DNA of 64,000 bases from Agrilactobacillus yilanensis (lineage in GTDB: Bacteria; Bacillota; Bacilli; Lactobacillales; Lactobacillaceae), in assembly GCF_003946725.1 (NCBI RefSeq), contig NZ_RHOY01000016.1, forward strand, positions 1 to 64,000, written 5' to 3'. Shown here one piece after another: positions 7,928 through 17,254 of the stretch; the stretch's first letter is position 1, and each line of letters opens with the position of its first letter. The translations under genes were made by a program, and so were the position numbers. A model generated the notes under the pieces. That model searched no databases, had not been told where the DNA came from, and saw nothing but the letters and a program-made list of their open reading frames with translations.

Positions 7928-10870
7928 TTAGTGCCGTTTATTAGCCCCTTTATTTTTACCTAGGCCATTTTTCCGGCCAAAAATCATCAGTCCTAAGAAA
8001 GCGGCGACTAATAAATCTGCGCCTAACCAGCTCAAAAATCTTTGTGTCCGTTCACCGGTGTGCGGGAAACTGGCATGCTGATAAGCCCGGTGTAAATTAC
8101 GATAATAATGGGTGTGGGCTTTCATTGCTGGCTGGCTCGTGCTTTCTAGAGGTACCATTGTTGCTTTTGTCAGTTTTAATGCCGTAGTGGTTGTTAGTGT
8201 CGTAGCTGATTTTGCTTTAAGCGCAACCATTTGACTTGGCTTAGCAGCTGTCGGTGTTTTACCGGTAGTTTTCGCCTGACTTGCAGTGGTTAAGGGTTCA
8301 TAAACATAAACTACATTTTGAGCCTTAGCGCTAAAAGTGCCGCTGTGATTTGTCGGTGTCGTTGTCAGACTATAACCTGGCAACGCCTTTATTTGTGTTT
8401 GATAGTGTGTCCCCATTGTTCCGGTCAAAGTTAACTTTGGTGCAAGGGCTTTACCATTAGGATCCACATACTGCACTTCAATTTGGCCGACTGCTTTTAT
8501 TGGTTTTTCTGTAGCTGCTATTTTCTTGTAAAGATAGGTAATTTCTTTAGGCAACCGGCTATAAACGCCTTCCATACTGCCACGATAACCAACAAGTGTA
8601 TAACCGGCAATTATTTTAGGCACGGTTCGATAAGCTGTCCCAATTGATGCCGTCAGCACCCTATCCGGGGCAATAATTTGATTGTCCAAATCACGGTATT
8701 GAACGATCACTAGGCCGCTTTTTGCTGCAACTGCGGCAGGTGTTGCAGTATCCGGCGCAGTAGGTCTATTTTCAATAAATACCGGCTGTGTCGGTTTTAC
8801 GGTCGGTGTGGTTGACGTCGTTGGTGTGGTTGGTTCTGTAGGTGCCGCTTCAATCTTTGAGAAATATAAATTAAGCGTTTGTGGTGTCTGCTGGTACGTC
8901 CCGGTCGTAGCACTACTAGCACCAGGTACGAACTGATAATCCTTAATTTTAGTCGTATCTGTCAGATTGAAGGCATCCCCAATCTTAGTAGCCGCCCCTA
9001 ATGCAACTGCGGTCTGAATGGGCTGATTGGTTTGCCGATCTAAATAATTCACCGTGATCTGAGGATGCGCCTGCCAAACCACTGGCCGCCGAACCATCGC
9101 ATCATATTTTAATTCCACCCCATTGGCATCACTGACATCAATATATTTACTAGGATCGCCATTCCCATTGACATAACCCGTTTGTGCATAGGCCAAATCA
9201 TTTGTTGTATTGTTAGGATAGGCTGTCGTAATCGTATATTGATTAGGGCTTGTTTCCGTTAGTGGCGTCATCTTATTTTCCGGATCGCCATTTAAACTAT
9301 ACGCATATTTAGTATCAATATTTTTTCCGTTTGGCCCAATTAATTCATCCCCCGTAAACGATAAAGGTTGCCCAACAACCCCATAAACGGGTTTAGGATT
9401 GGTGACAGATTCACCAACCACTAACAACCAAATTTTCTGATTCAAACCGGATAATGGGCTAAAATCGCTGAGCTGATTATCACTCAAATTAATTTCATTA
9501 ATTGGATAATTCTGGCCGTTATTCCCGATCTTCGTTAACCATGGCCCCAACGTTACCAGCTGGCTGTTCGTTAAACCATTCGTATTTTTTTGGCTGTTGG
9601 CTATCGCATCATCTGAATTACTCCCAACCATCTCAATATTTGACATATATTCCGGATCAATTTCCATAAGTTGCTGCAAACTATTATTATCCAAATTCCC
9701 TAAATTAGGTCCATCCAAACCGAGCATAGCAAAATTTAAATTTTTTAAAGGTGAAAAATCAAAACTATGCCCAGTAATATTAATATTAGCAAATAACTGA
9801 ACTAGTGTATCACTAGGCAAATTTTGCAGCGCTTGGATGCCAGAAAATGAGTTAACGGCGGTGTTACCTTGATTAATATCTACCTCAAAGGTACTCCCCC
9901 CTTTATAGTCTTTAATTGCAGTCACTGTAACCGGTGCCGTCCCTAATTTCAATGTCTTTTGAACGGCAGCAGCAACGGCTGGATCTGTAAAAGTTACAAC
10001 ATCAGATGGCGTAGCTGGCGGTGTATTAGGTCCAATAGTGACTGTTGTTGTAATTGATGAACCGCCCTTACTTGGTGTTGTGGCCGGCGTTGTCTCACTA
10101 CCACTTGGTGTTGCCACTGGCGTTGTTTCAGTACCACTTGGTGTTACCGCTGGGGTTGATCCAGTTGCTGTACCAGGTGTTGTTGGTCCGATGGTTGCCG
10201 TTGTTGTAATTGATGAACCGCCTTTACTTGGCGTTGTGGCCGGGGTTGTTTCACTACCACTTGGTGTTGCAGCTGGGGTTGTTTCAGTACCACTTGGTGT
10301 TACCGCTGGCGTTGGCCCAGTTGCTGTACCAGGTGTTGTTGGTCCGATGGTTGCCGTTGTTGTAATTGATGAACCGCCTTTACTTGGCGTTGTGGCCGGG
10401 GTTGTTTCACTACCACTTGGTGTTGCAGCTGGGGTTGTTTCAGTACCACTTGGTGTTACCGCTGGCGTTGGCCCAGTTGCTGTACCAGGTGTTGTTGGTC
10501 CGATGGTTGCCGTTGTTGTAATTGATGAACCGCCTTTACTTGGCGTTGTGGCCGGCGTTGTTTCAGTACTCGTCGGTGTACTCAGGGTAGCGGACGCAGC
10601 CGGTGCTGAAGCTGGCACTTTTACATCAGCTGTATCCGAACTTGAACTCGCTGTATCCGATGCGGTCGGTGTACTGACTGCTGGTGTTTCTGCCGCCGGT
10701 GTGACAGGCGTAATCGGTGGCGTTGTTGTATCAGAAGTTGTCGTCGCAGCCGGCGCTGTTGCGGCCTGTACTGGCGTGGCAGTCGTTGCAAAATGTATTG
10801 CTGTTAAAGTCCCAAAACTCATTAATAAACAAAGCTTTTTTGTTAGCTCACTATTTGTTGTTTTTTTCAT
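7928..10870 (-). CDS. Sortase-anchored surface protein with MucBP-like domains
   Basis: This is a cell-wall protein of 980 residues. The N-terminal signal peptide (about residues 1-37) ends at TPVQA. A Ser/Thr/Pro-rich stalk follows, including 3.3 copies of a 52-residue repeat. Next is a region with leucine-rich-repeat-like text (FSPLKNLNFAMLGLDG, INLSDNQLSDFSPLSGL), then three MucBP-like domains beginning ITVNYLDRQTNQPI, VIVQYRDLDNQII and IEVQYVDPNGKAL. The C-terminus has FPHTGE, a hydrophobic helix and a basic tail (KNKGANKRH), a sortase signal with Phe in place of the usual Leu. A TTG four codons upstream overlaps the GGAGG, so the ATG at 10870 is the start. The likely role is adhesion to mucus or host and plant glycans, inferred from the MucBP family. 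Confidence 0.88.
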   Translation of the reverse strand: MKKTTNSELTKKLCLLMSFGTLTAIHFATTATPVQAATAPAATTTSDTTTPPITPVTPAAETPAVSTPTASDTASSSSDTADVKVPASAPAASATLSTPTSTETTPATTPSKGGSSITTTATIGPTTPGTATGPTPAVTPSGTETTPAATPSGSETTPATTPSKGGSSITTTATIGPTTPGTATGPTPAVTPSGTETTPAATPSGSETTPATTPSKGGSSITTTATIGPTTPGTATGSTPAVTPSGTETTPVATPSGSETTPATTPSKGGSSITTTVTIGPNTPPATPSDVVTFTDPAVAAAVQKTLKLGTAPVTVTAIKDYKGGSTFEVDINQGNTAVNSFSGIQALQNLPSDTLVQLFANINITGHSFDFSPLKNLNFAMLGLDGPNLGNLDNNSLQQLMEIDPEYMSNIEMVGSNSDDAIANSQKNTNGLTNSQLVTLGPWLTKIGNNGQNYPINEINLSDNQLSDFSPLSGLNQKIWLLVVGESVTNPKPVYGVVGQPLSFTGDELIGPNGKNIDTKYAYSLNGDPENKMTPLTETSPNQYTITTAYPNNTTNDLAYAQTGYVNGNGDPSKYIDVSDANGVELKYDAMVRRPVVWQAHPQITVNYLDRQTNQPIQTAVALGAATKIGDAFNLTDTTKIKDYQFVPGASSATTGTYQQTPQTLNLYFSKIEAAPTEPTTPTTSTTPTVKPTQPVFIENRPTAPDTATPAAVAAKSGLVIVQYRDLDNQIIAPDRVLTASIGTAYRTVPKIIAGYTLVGYRGSMEGVYSRLPKEITYLYKKIAATEKPIKAVGQIEVQYVDPNGKALAPKLTLTGTMGTHYQTQIKALPGYSLTTTPTNHSGTFSAKAQNVVYVYEPLTTASQAKTTGKTPTAAKPSQMVALKAKSATTLTTTTALKLTKATMVPLESTSQPAMKAHTHYYRNLHRAYQHASFPHTGERTQRFLSWLGADLLVAAFLGLMIFGRKNGLGKNKGANKRH
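10044..10565. repeat. 156-bp tandem repeats in the surface-protein stalk
   Basis: Copies begin at 10044, 10200, 10356 and 10512 (the last is partial). Each encodes 52 residues containing the blocks SKGGSSITTT, IGPTTPGTATG and ETTPAATPSG. The second and third copies are almost identical at the DNA level, showing recent duplication. The array length probably varies between strains. Confidence 0.95.
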
Positions 10871-11007
10871 AATAGCCTCCAAATTTACTAACGGTTTCCT
10901 TCAAAAACTACATTTAACTTGTCTTGTGTGCTGTCACAACCTTTATCTATTTTACGGACATTCTAGCAGCCCTTAATTTATTTATCAAATAATTTAACTT
11001 TTGATTC

Positions 11008-11058
11008 AAAAAAACAATCCACCAACGCATAATTATAAGACTATGCATCAATAGATTG
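11008..11058 (-). terminator. Terminator after the four-module protein gene
   Basis: The minus strand gives a 16-bp stem (CAATCTATTGATGCAT with ATGCGTTGGTGGATTG) followed by seven T. Five of the pairs are G-U wobbles, so the hairpin is strong only on the minus-strand transcript. Confidence 0.8.
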
Positions 11059-11082
11059 CTTTTATTAAATTTATTTATTTAA

Positions 11083-12231
11083 TTATGATTTATTTTCTTC
11101 TTCTAACATATAGCTATTTAAATAATTATAGGCAATTTCAACACAATCCTCCAGTTTTAACTGGATCGTCGACAAATGATTGGTCTCGTCCAAAACATGA
11201 AATTTGAACTGCTTCCAGTCAAAATCACTAATATAACCTAAATAACTATTTTCACGATCCGCTTTAAACCGAATTCGTAATAAATTGGCATTATTTTCAG
11301 CATATTCGACGGTGTCCTGCCACAACCGAAAACTTTTGATCGGCCAGGGCCGTCTTAAAATTGGCTGGACTAATAAGCCCCGTTTCCGGTTTTCTTGTTC
11401 ATAAAAACGGATTGTCTGCACATAATCAGATTCTGATGCAATGCTGGCAATTTCAGAAAAGCGCAATAATACATAGCCCCCAAATTGCCCGGCCATATCT
11501 AATAGCGATAATAACGTGCTATTTTGATCCACCCGACTCACATAGCCCACAAAGAAATTATTCACAACATCTTTAGGTTGCACTGAAATTAACAATTGGT
11601 CCGTCATTGCCCGCTGTAAAAACAACGGCAACATGTCGTTAGCTTCAATTCGAATTAAGGGCCGATGTTTTGGTTGTTGCTCATAAAGCAACTTACCTAA
11701 ATACAAATCCAAGCCACCGAACTCAATAACTTGAATTTTTCCAGCTTCAACCGACATTTTCTTAGATTTACTGTAATCAAAACGATTAAAATTATCAAAA
11801 ACCAAAGGCTCTGAAAGGGATTGAATGACGCCTTCATAATAGTCCTCATGCCCTTCTAAAGCGATCAAAATCAACTGTCTTTCTCGAAAGGTCAAGGCTA
11901 ATACTTGATCTAATAATGATCGTTTCGTATCAAAAGGCAATTTACGATACAAAAAATCTGGTACTAAAATATCTTTTTTGGCTACCGTCTCGATTCGAAA
12001 AGCCATTGAAGCTAAGTCCGTACTCGCAACCTCAACTTCAGTGACCGCACTTAAACTAAGCAGCACAAAACCATCTTTAATCCCATTTTCATTGTAAGTG
12101 GCTAAAACCACACTGTCTTGATCTAAACCGGCAATGACGCCCGTATAAAAATCATCACTTTCATGCTGGTAAACATTCACCAGCTCTCCTTGTGCTTTTG
12201 CTTGTTCCAAAGTTGTATATATCTCTGACAT
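11083..12231 (-). CDS. Unknown protein with four similar beta-rich modules
   Basis: I do not recognise a named family for this 382-residue protein. No signal peptide or membrane segment is seen, so it is probably cytoplasmic. Four segments look alike: a charged strand, then Y-x-G-hydrophobic-hydrophobic, then a loop and a hydrophobic strand. They are YTGVIAGLDQDSVVL near residue 30, YEGVIQSL near 135, FVGYVSRVDQNSTLL near 225 and YLGYISDFDWKQFKF near 345. The pattern resembles small beta-barrel (Sm/SH3-like) folds, which is an inference. AAGGAGGG lies 9 nt before the ATG. It lies immediately downstream of dnaB (46 bp), so it may be co-transcribed with the replicative helicase. Confidence 0.7.
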   Translation of the reverse strand: MSEIYTTLEQAKAQGELVNVYQHESDDFYTGVIAGLDQDSVVLATYNENGIKDGFVLLSLSAVTEVEVASTDLASMAFRIETVAKKDILVPDFLYRKLPFDTKRSLLDQVLALTFRERQLILIALEGHEDYYEGVIQSLSEPLVFDNFNRFDYSKSKKMSVEAGKIQVIEFGGLDLYLGKLLYEQQPKHRPLIRIEANDMLPLFLQRAMTDQLLISVQPKDVVNNFFVGYVSRVDQNSTLLSLLDMAGQFGGYVLLRFSEIASIASESDYVQTIRFYEQENRKRGLLVQPILRRPWPIKSFRLWQDTVEYAENNANLLRIRFKADRENSYLGYISDFDWKQFKFHVLDETNHLSTIQLKLEDCVEIAYNYLNSYMLEEENKS

Positions 12232-12277
12232 TTAACGACCCTCCTTTGAGTTTAATTTTGACTGCATCCTGACTTGC

Positions 12278-13681
12278 TTAACCTTCTTGGCCATAAGCAA
12301 TGGATGAAAATTTATTATAGGATTTGATAAATAATAGCTTAACCGTGCCGCGAGCCCCACTCCGGTTTTTTTCAATGATGACCTCAACTTCACCAACACT
12401 TTGATCCTCATCATTACCAGGTTGAGACTGGGTATAATCATTACCGCCATTATTATCGCCATCTTCTTCTGAATCTCGATAATAGTCGTCTCGATACAAA
12501 AATGCAACAATATCCGCATCCTGTTCAATAGAGCCAGATTCTCGGATATCTGATAGTACCGGCCGCTTATCTTGCCGCTGTTCTACCCCCCGGGATAATT
12601 GAGACAATGCAATTACTGGGACATGTAACTCTTTAGCCAATTTTTTGAGCTGCCGCGAAATTGCCGAAACTTCTTGTTGCCGGTTTTCTTGACCACTGCC
12701 TTCAATTAATTGTAAATAATCAATAACAATTAACCCAAGATTGCCACTTTCTTTTGCCAAACGGCGACATTTTGCTCGAATTTCAGCCATCTTTACACCA
12801 GGTGTATCGTCAATATAAATAGACGCTTGGGATAAACTGCCCATGGCCACGATTAAATTATTCCATTCCTCATCCGTCAATTGACCGGTTCGTAAATGAT
12901 TAGACTCAATACTGCCCTCTGCACAAAGCATCCGATTGACTAATTGTTCTGCACCCATTTCTAAACTAAATAAAGCAATCGTATTATCAGTTTTTGTCCC
13001 AATATTTTGGGCAATATTTAACGCAAAGGCCGTCTTCCCGACCCCGGGGCGAGCAGCTAAAATAATCAGCTCATCTTCATGCAGCCCAGCTGTGATTTTG
13101 TCCAATTCTCGATAACCCGTAGGTAATCCAGTAATATCTTGATTGCCCTTAGCTAATTCATCAATATGGGCCAAAGATTCCGGTAAAATATCTTTTAACT
13201 GACGAAATCCAGTGTTACCACGTTGCTCTGAAACCGCTAAAATATCTTTTTCAGCATCATCCAACAAATCTGCGACAAGCTCGTCACCTTCATAACCTTT
13301 AGCAACGATCTTAGTCGCCACATTAATCAATTGTCGAGTCATTGCCTTATCTTTGACAATTTTAGCATAGTAGCTCACATTGGCGGCAGTAGGCACCGCT
13401 ACGGCCAATTCTGCCAAATAGCCAATACCGCCAATATCTTCTAATTGATTGCGACTTTCCAGCATGTTTTTGATCGTTACCGTATCGATCCCTTCGCTAC
13501 GGTCATTTAAATCTAACATCACTTGAAAAATCAATTGATTGGCTTTTTTATAAAAATCTTCTGGGACTAAATAAGCCATCGCTTCTGCCAAAGCATCAGT
13601 ACTCAAAAAAACAGCGCCCAATACGGACTGTTCGGCTTCATTATCTTGTGGTGGTAAACGATCAAAGACTTCATTATTCAT
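12278..13681 (-). CDS. dnaB: Replicative DNA helicase (DnaB/DnaC family)
   Basis: This is the hexameric 5'-3' helicase that unwinds DNA at the replication fork. It has 467 residues: an N-terminal primase-interacting domain (PPQDNEAEQSVLGA at the start), a linker, and a RecA-like ATPase domain. The Walker A motif is AARPGVGKTAF near residue 210, Walker B is LIVIDYLQL, and the DnaB motif DIRESGSIEQDAD is also present. The gene order gdpP-rplI-dnaB is standard in Firmicutes. Between rplI and this gene is a terminator-like hairpin, so part of the transcription may stop there. Confidence 0.97.
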   Translation of the reverse strand: MNNEVFDRLPPQDNEAEQSVLGAVFLSTDALAEAMAYLVPEDFYKKANQLIFQVMLDLNDRSEGIDTVTIKNMLESRNQLEDIGGIGYLAELAVAVPTAANVSYYAKIVKDKAMTRQLINVATKIVAKGYEGDELVADLLDDAEKDILAVSEQRGNTGFRQLKDILPESLAHIDELAKGNQDITGLPTGYRELDKITAGLHEDELIILAARPGVGKTAFALNIAQNIGTKTDNTIALFSLEMGAEQLVNRMLCAEGSIESNHLRTGQLTDEEWNNLIVAMGSLSQASIYIDDTPGVKMAEIRAKCRRLAKESGNLGLIVIDYLQLIEGSGQENRQQEVSAISRQLKKLAKELHVPVIALSQLSRGVEQRQDKRPVLSDIRESGSIEQDADIVAFLYRDDYYRDSEEDGDNNGGNDYTQSQPGNDEDQSVGEVEVIIEKNRSGARGTVKLLFIKSYNKFSSIAYGQEG

Positions 13682-13748
13682 TAATTTTTCGCTCCAACTT
13701 TTTCCAGTGTGTCTAAAGTTTACAGCAGCTTCGTAAATGTCACAATAT

Positions 13749-13780
13749 AAAAAATACCACTATAAAGTTAGTGGCATTTT
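13749..13780 (-). terminator. Terminator between rplI and dnaB
   Basis: On the minus strand TGCCACTA pairs with TAGTGGTA across a short loop, followed by six T. Confidence 0.75.
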
Positions 13781-13801
13781 AATAATCTGGATGCGCACAA
13801 A

Positions 13802-14257
13802 TTATTTCTGTGCCGTGATGTGAACCCGAATTTTAGCTTCTACACCAGGGAATAGTTTAACTGGCACATTGGTGTAACCTAAAGTACGGATGGGTTCCGG
13901 TAATTCAATCTTACGCTTATCAACTTTCATCCCATATTGTTTATCCAACGCTTGGGCCACTTGTTTACTTGGTACAGAACCAAATAATCGGCTGTCTTCT
14001 CCAGCTTTTGATTGAATTTCAACAACTGTTTTACTATCTTCTAAACGGGCTTTAAAAGCTTTAGCTTCCGCTAATTCTTCAGCTTTTTGCTTAGCTTCAG
14101 CATTTTGTTTGCCTTTTAATTCGCTCATTGCTTGTGCTGTGGCAATTTTAGCTTTTCCCCGCTTGATTAAAAAGTTTTGGGCATAACCGTCTGGTACGTC
14201 TTTAACTTCACCACGTTTACCCTTACCGCGTACGTCTTCTGTAAATATTACTTTCAT
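13802..14257 (-). CDS. rplI: 50S ribosomal protein L9
   Basis: L9 binds domain V of 23S rRNA at the base of the L1 stalk. It has 151 residues: an N-terminal RNA-binding domain ([28 protein letters not shown], quoted here only in outline as residues 1-28), a long charged helix, and a C-terminal domain. I use the ATG at 14257, which has GAGGAGGT in front. An upstream in-frame ATG at 14275 adds six residues not seen in the family. It follows gdpP. Confidence 0.96.
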   Translation of the reverse strand: MKVIFTEDVRGKGKRGEVKDVPDGYAQNFLIKRGKAKIATAQAMSELKGKQNAEAKQKAEELAEAKAFKARLEDSKTVVEIQSKAGEDSRLFGSVPSKQVAQALDKQYGMKVDKRKIELPEPIRTLGYTNVPVKLFPGVEAKIRVHITAQK

Positions 14258-14316
14258 ATAATAATACCTCCTCATGCGTGTAAAACGGGTTTGTGCCCGT
14301 GTTCTTATTTATTATA

Positions 14317-16323
14317 TCAGTTTTCAGCTTCTTCTTGGGTCAAAACTTTGACTAATGTTTGCCGAACTTGGGCAATACTAGCATCTTCAATTTGTGTGGC
14401 CGCATTAGATAAGTGACCGCCGCCACCTAGTTTTTCCATAATGACTTGAACGTTCACTTCACCCGTGCTGCGGGCCGAAATCCCAATTTTACCATCTGGC
14501 CGTTTACTGATGACAAAAGACGCTTCAATCCCCGACAGCGATAGCAGTGTATCTGCCGCTTGTGCCGCTGTCACTGGATCATAAGTCCTGCTTTCTTCAC
14601 CGACACAAAGGGCTAAATTCGGCCGCACCATCTCCACAGAATCAATCAAATGATTCCGCTGAATAAAGTCGTCCACGTTTTCTTTCAATAAGTTCTGAAC
14701 CATCAGTCCATCAGCCCCAACTGAACGCAAATAGCTGGCCGCATCAAAGGTTCTAGTTCCCGTCCGTAATGAAAAGGACTTTGTATCTACCGTGATCCCA
14801 GCCAACATTGCTGTGGCTTCTAACTTATTAATCGCTGGCATATCTTGAGGTTGATACTCTAACATTTCCGTGATCAATTCACAAGTAGAAGAGGCATAAG
14901 GTTCAATATAGACTAACATTGGATTTTCTGGGAACTCTTGGCCCCGGCGATGATGGTCAATGATGATCGTCCGAGATTGGAGCTGATCGTACAACTCTGG
15001 GCTCGTTGAAATCGACGGTTTTGAATGGTCTACCATCAATAGCAAACTACGGCTGTTCGTCATGGCCAGTGCTCGATCCGGTGTAATCAAACTTTTTTCA
15101 ATTTCTGGAAAATCTTGGATATCCGTTAATAACCGCTTCACATCAGTGTGTACTTGGCTTTGATCCAAAACGATATAGCATTGTTTATGATTCATCTGAG
15201 CAATCCGACGAATCCCTAATGCCGCCCCAATGGCATCCATATCCGGTGCCGCATGACCCATAACAAAAACTTGATCTGCTTGTTGGAAAATATCTTGAAT
15301 GGCCTGGGCAATCATTCGTGCCCGTACTCGGGTCCGTTTTTCCATTGGATTGGTTTTACCACCATAAAAACGGGCATCTTCATTAGGTGATTTCACAACC
15401 ACTTGATCCCCGCCTCGACCTAAGGCTAAATCCAAATTATTCTGCGCCGTATTGGCTAAATTCACCAAATTAGCATCCCCATAAGCGATCCCCAAACTCA
15501 ACGTCACTGGGTAATTCTTTTGTGATGTCTCCTGTCGAATTTCATCTAAAAATTTGAATTTATCACTTTCCATTGCCCGTAACGATTTGGCATAAGTCAC
15601 TAAAATATGATGATCATCGTCAACACGCTTTAAAAAAGCTTGAAACTCAGTGGCCCAACTTGTCAATTTATTCGTGACATAATTGTTTAAATTCGCAACT
15701 TCTTGATCATCCATCGACTGCGTCACTTCATCATAGTTATCAATAAATACTTGGCCGATGACAATTTGTTCATCATAATAACGATCTTCGATTCGCGCAT
15801 AACGGGTGATATCTAATAGGTAGACAACCCCCAAGCTCTTTTGACTGATGATTTCAAATTGATTTTCGCCCCAATGGACAATTTGTGTTTCTTCAGACTC
15901 TTCATTATTCGTTACAATATCTGCCAAATCCGGATCAATCTCAGCCATTGTTTTGCCCAAAACATCGGAATCATCCAAATACTGTTGAATATAAGGATTG
16001 GCCCATTGGATCTTTTGATGTTCATCGTATAACAAAATACCGATGGGCATCTTAATCAGCGCTTCTTGCTCCCCACGCTTAATGCGATAGGCTAAATTTG
16101 CCACATAGTCACTTGTCTGTTTGGCAATTCGCGTTCCCATATAATACAAACTGAATACCACAACTATCAACAGTGCAATTAATAAGAACCCCAATAAGAT
16201 CCCCTTAAAAAAGGCGGCGATAATACTTGCCACAGCCAATAAGCCCACAATAATACTGAGGACTTGTAATTGCTTATCCTGAAAAAAGCCTGGCATTTGT
16301 ATTCTAGAAAAAAATTTTTTCAT
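14317..16323 (-). CDS. gdpP: Cyclic-di-AMP phosphodiesterase GdpP
   Basis: This membrane enzyme hydrolyses c-di-AMP to pApA, controlling osmotic and cell-wall homeostasis. It has 668 residues: two N-terminal membrane helices (about 22-65), a PAS-like domain (about 85-150), a degenerate GGDEF domain (about 175-305, with SLGIAYGDANLVNLA but no GGDEF motif), then the DHH domain and DHHA1 domain. The DHH domain carries GHAAPDMDAIGAA and IIDHHRRG. The DHHA1 domain carries GGGGHLSNAATQ. It begins the gdpP-rplI-dnaB block. A weak GC hairpin (about 14281-14300) lies between it and rplI. Confidence 0.95.
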   Translation of the reverse strand: MKKFFSRIQMPGFFQDKQLQVLSIIVGLLAVASIIAAFFKGILLGFLLIALLIVVVFSLYYMGTRIAKQTSDYVANLAYRIKRGEQEALIKMPIGILLYDEHQKIQWANPYIQQYLDDSDVLGKTMAEIDPDLADIVTNNEESEETQIVHWGENQFEIISQKSLGVVYLLDITRYARIEDRYYDEQIVIGQVFIDNYDEVTQSMDDQEVANLNNYVTNKLTSWATEFQAFLKRVDDDHHILVTYAKSLRAMESDKFKFLDEIRQETSQKNYPVTLSLGIAYGDANLVNLANTAQNNLDLALGRGGDQVVVKSPNEDARFYGGKTNPMEKRTRVRARMIAQAIQDIFQQADQVFVMGHAAPDMDAIGAALGIRRIAQMNHKQCYIVLDQSQVHTDVKRLLTDIQDFPEIEKSLITPDRALAMTNSRSLLLMVDHSKPSISTSPELYDQLQSRTIIIDHHRRGQEFPENPMLVYIEPYASSTCELITEMLEYQPQDMPAINKLEATAMLAGITVDTKSFSLRTGTRTFDAASYLRSVGADGLMVQNLLKENVDDFIQRNHLIDSVEMVRPNLALCVGEESRTYDPVTAAQAADTLLSLSGIEASFVISKRPDGKIGISARSTGEVNVQVIMEKLGGGGHLSNAATQIEDASIAQVRQTLVKVLTQEEAEN

Positions 16324-16526
16324 AATTACCTCAATTTTCAGTGGTTTTCTTGATTATTTTCCTAACCTAAAGATTGTATACGTCACCCATTTTATCACAA
16401 AACTTGAAATCTCGGAAAAGTCCGTCTCAAGATGACGTTTAACAACAATAAGCAGCCTTTAGGCAAGTCATATTTTAGTAGAAATTTTTTCCAAAAAAAG
16501 CAGCTATTAACCACTATAATTTGTTA

Positions 16527-16541
16527 TTCTATTCAATAGAA
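16527..16541. promoter_or_regulatory. Palindrome upstream of citO, likely GntR operator
   Basis: TTCTATTCAATAGAA is a perfect 7-1-7 palindrome ending 17 bp before the TTG start of the GntR gene. GntR-family regulators bind such sites, so autoregulation is likely, although nothing in the sequence proves which protein binds. Confidence 0.5.
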
Positions 16542-16558
16542 CAAAGGGGGTTCCTACT

Positions 16559-17254
16559 TTGAAAGATTACATTGACATAATTATGGCACACATGGAAGTT
16601 AAGCCGAATCAAACTTTAGCTGAAGAAGTCTACCTTGGCATGCGTAAGGCAATCATCCAAGGGCATCTTTTATCCGGCCAGCGAATCAACGAAAAAGAAT
16701 TTTCGAACCGCGCCCACATCAGTCGGACACCAATTCGTGTTGCGTTACACCGGTTAGCGGATGAACGCTTAATTGAGTATGTGACCAACGTCGGCGCTGT
16801 TGTTTCCCAAATTACTGCTGAAGATGTGGAAGAAATTTTTGATATCCGGATTGTTTTAGATAGATTGGCAACGTTCAAAGCCGCTGAAAACATGGTTCAA
16901 GCAGACTTTGATCGTCTAAATCAACTCATCACACAAACTGAAGCTTTTAATGCGAAAGGTGATGTTGCTGCTGTCATTCAAGGTGTAGAGAACTTTAATG
17001 AATTGATTTATGAATTCAGTAATATGCCCCACTTAGTCATGATTGTTGGCCAGTTAAGAGATTATTTAAAACGACTGCGGGATGTTTCTTTAAATGGCGA
17101 AGCTAGACGAGTCAAGGCTTTAGCGGAACATCGACAAATCTATGAATTAATGCTGGAAAAAAATCGGCCAGAGCTTGGACAACTACTGGCAGAACATCTC
17201 ACCTATTCCAAAACATTTATCTTATCTGAAATGGCCCAAAATATTCATGAATAA
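16559..17254 (+). CDS. citO: GntR-family regulator, probable citrate activator CitO
   Basis: This is a DNA-binding regulator of 231 residues. It has an N-terminal winged helix (about residues 18-85, with ISRTPIRVALHRLADERLI) and an all-helical FCD effector domain with metal-binding-type residues (EIFDIRIVLDRLA near 100 and ELIYEFSNMPH near 145). CitO in Enterococcus faecalis is a citrate-responsive activator of the cit operons. The position next to citG and close to the cit-oad operon supports the same role here. It starts with TTG, 8 nt after AAAGGGGG. It overlaps citG by 8 bp. Confidence 0.8.
   Translation: MKDYIDIIMAHMEVKPNQTLAEEVYLGMRKAIIQGHLLSGQRINEKEFSNRAHISRTPIRVALHRLADERLIEYVTNVGAVVSQITAEDVEEIFDIRIVLDRLATFKAAENMVQADFDRLNQLITQTEAFNAKGDVAAVIQGVENFNELIYEFSNMPHLVMIVGQLRDYLKRLRDVSLNGEARRVKALAEHRQIYELMLEKNRPELGQLLAEHLTYSKTFILSEMAQNIHE

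Noticed and set aside
10038-10976. A long open frame (312 codons) on the + strand, rich in Val and Gly
   Set aside because: It is the antisense of the Thr/Pro/Ala stalk repeats of the surface protein. The repeats keep it open. It has no ribosome-binding site or family likeness.
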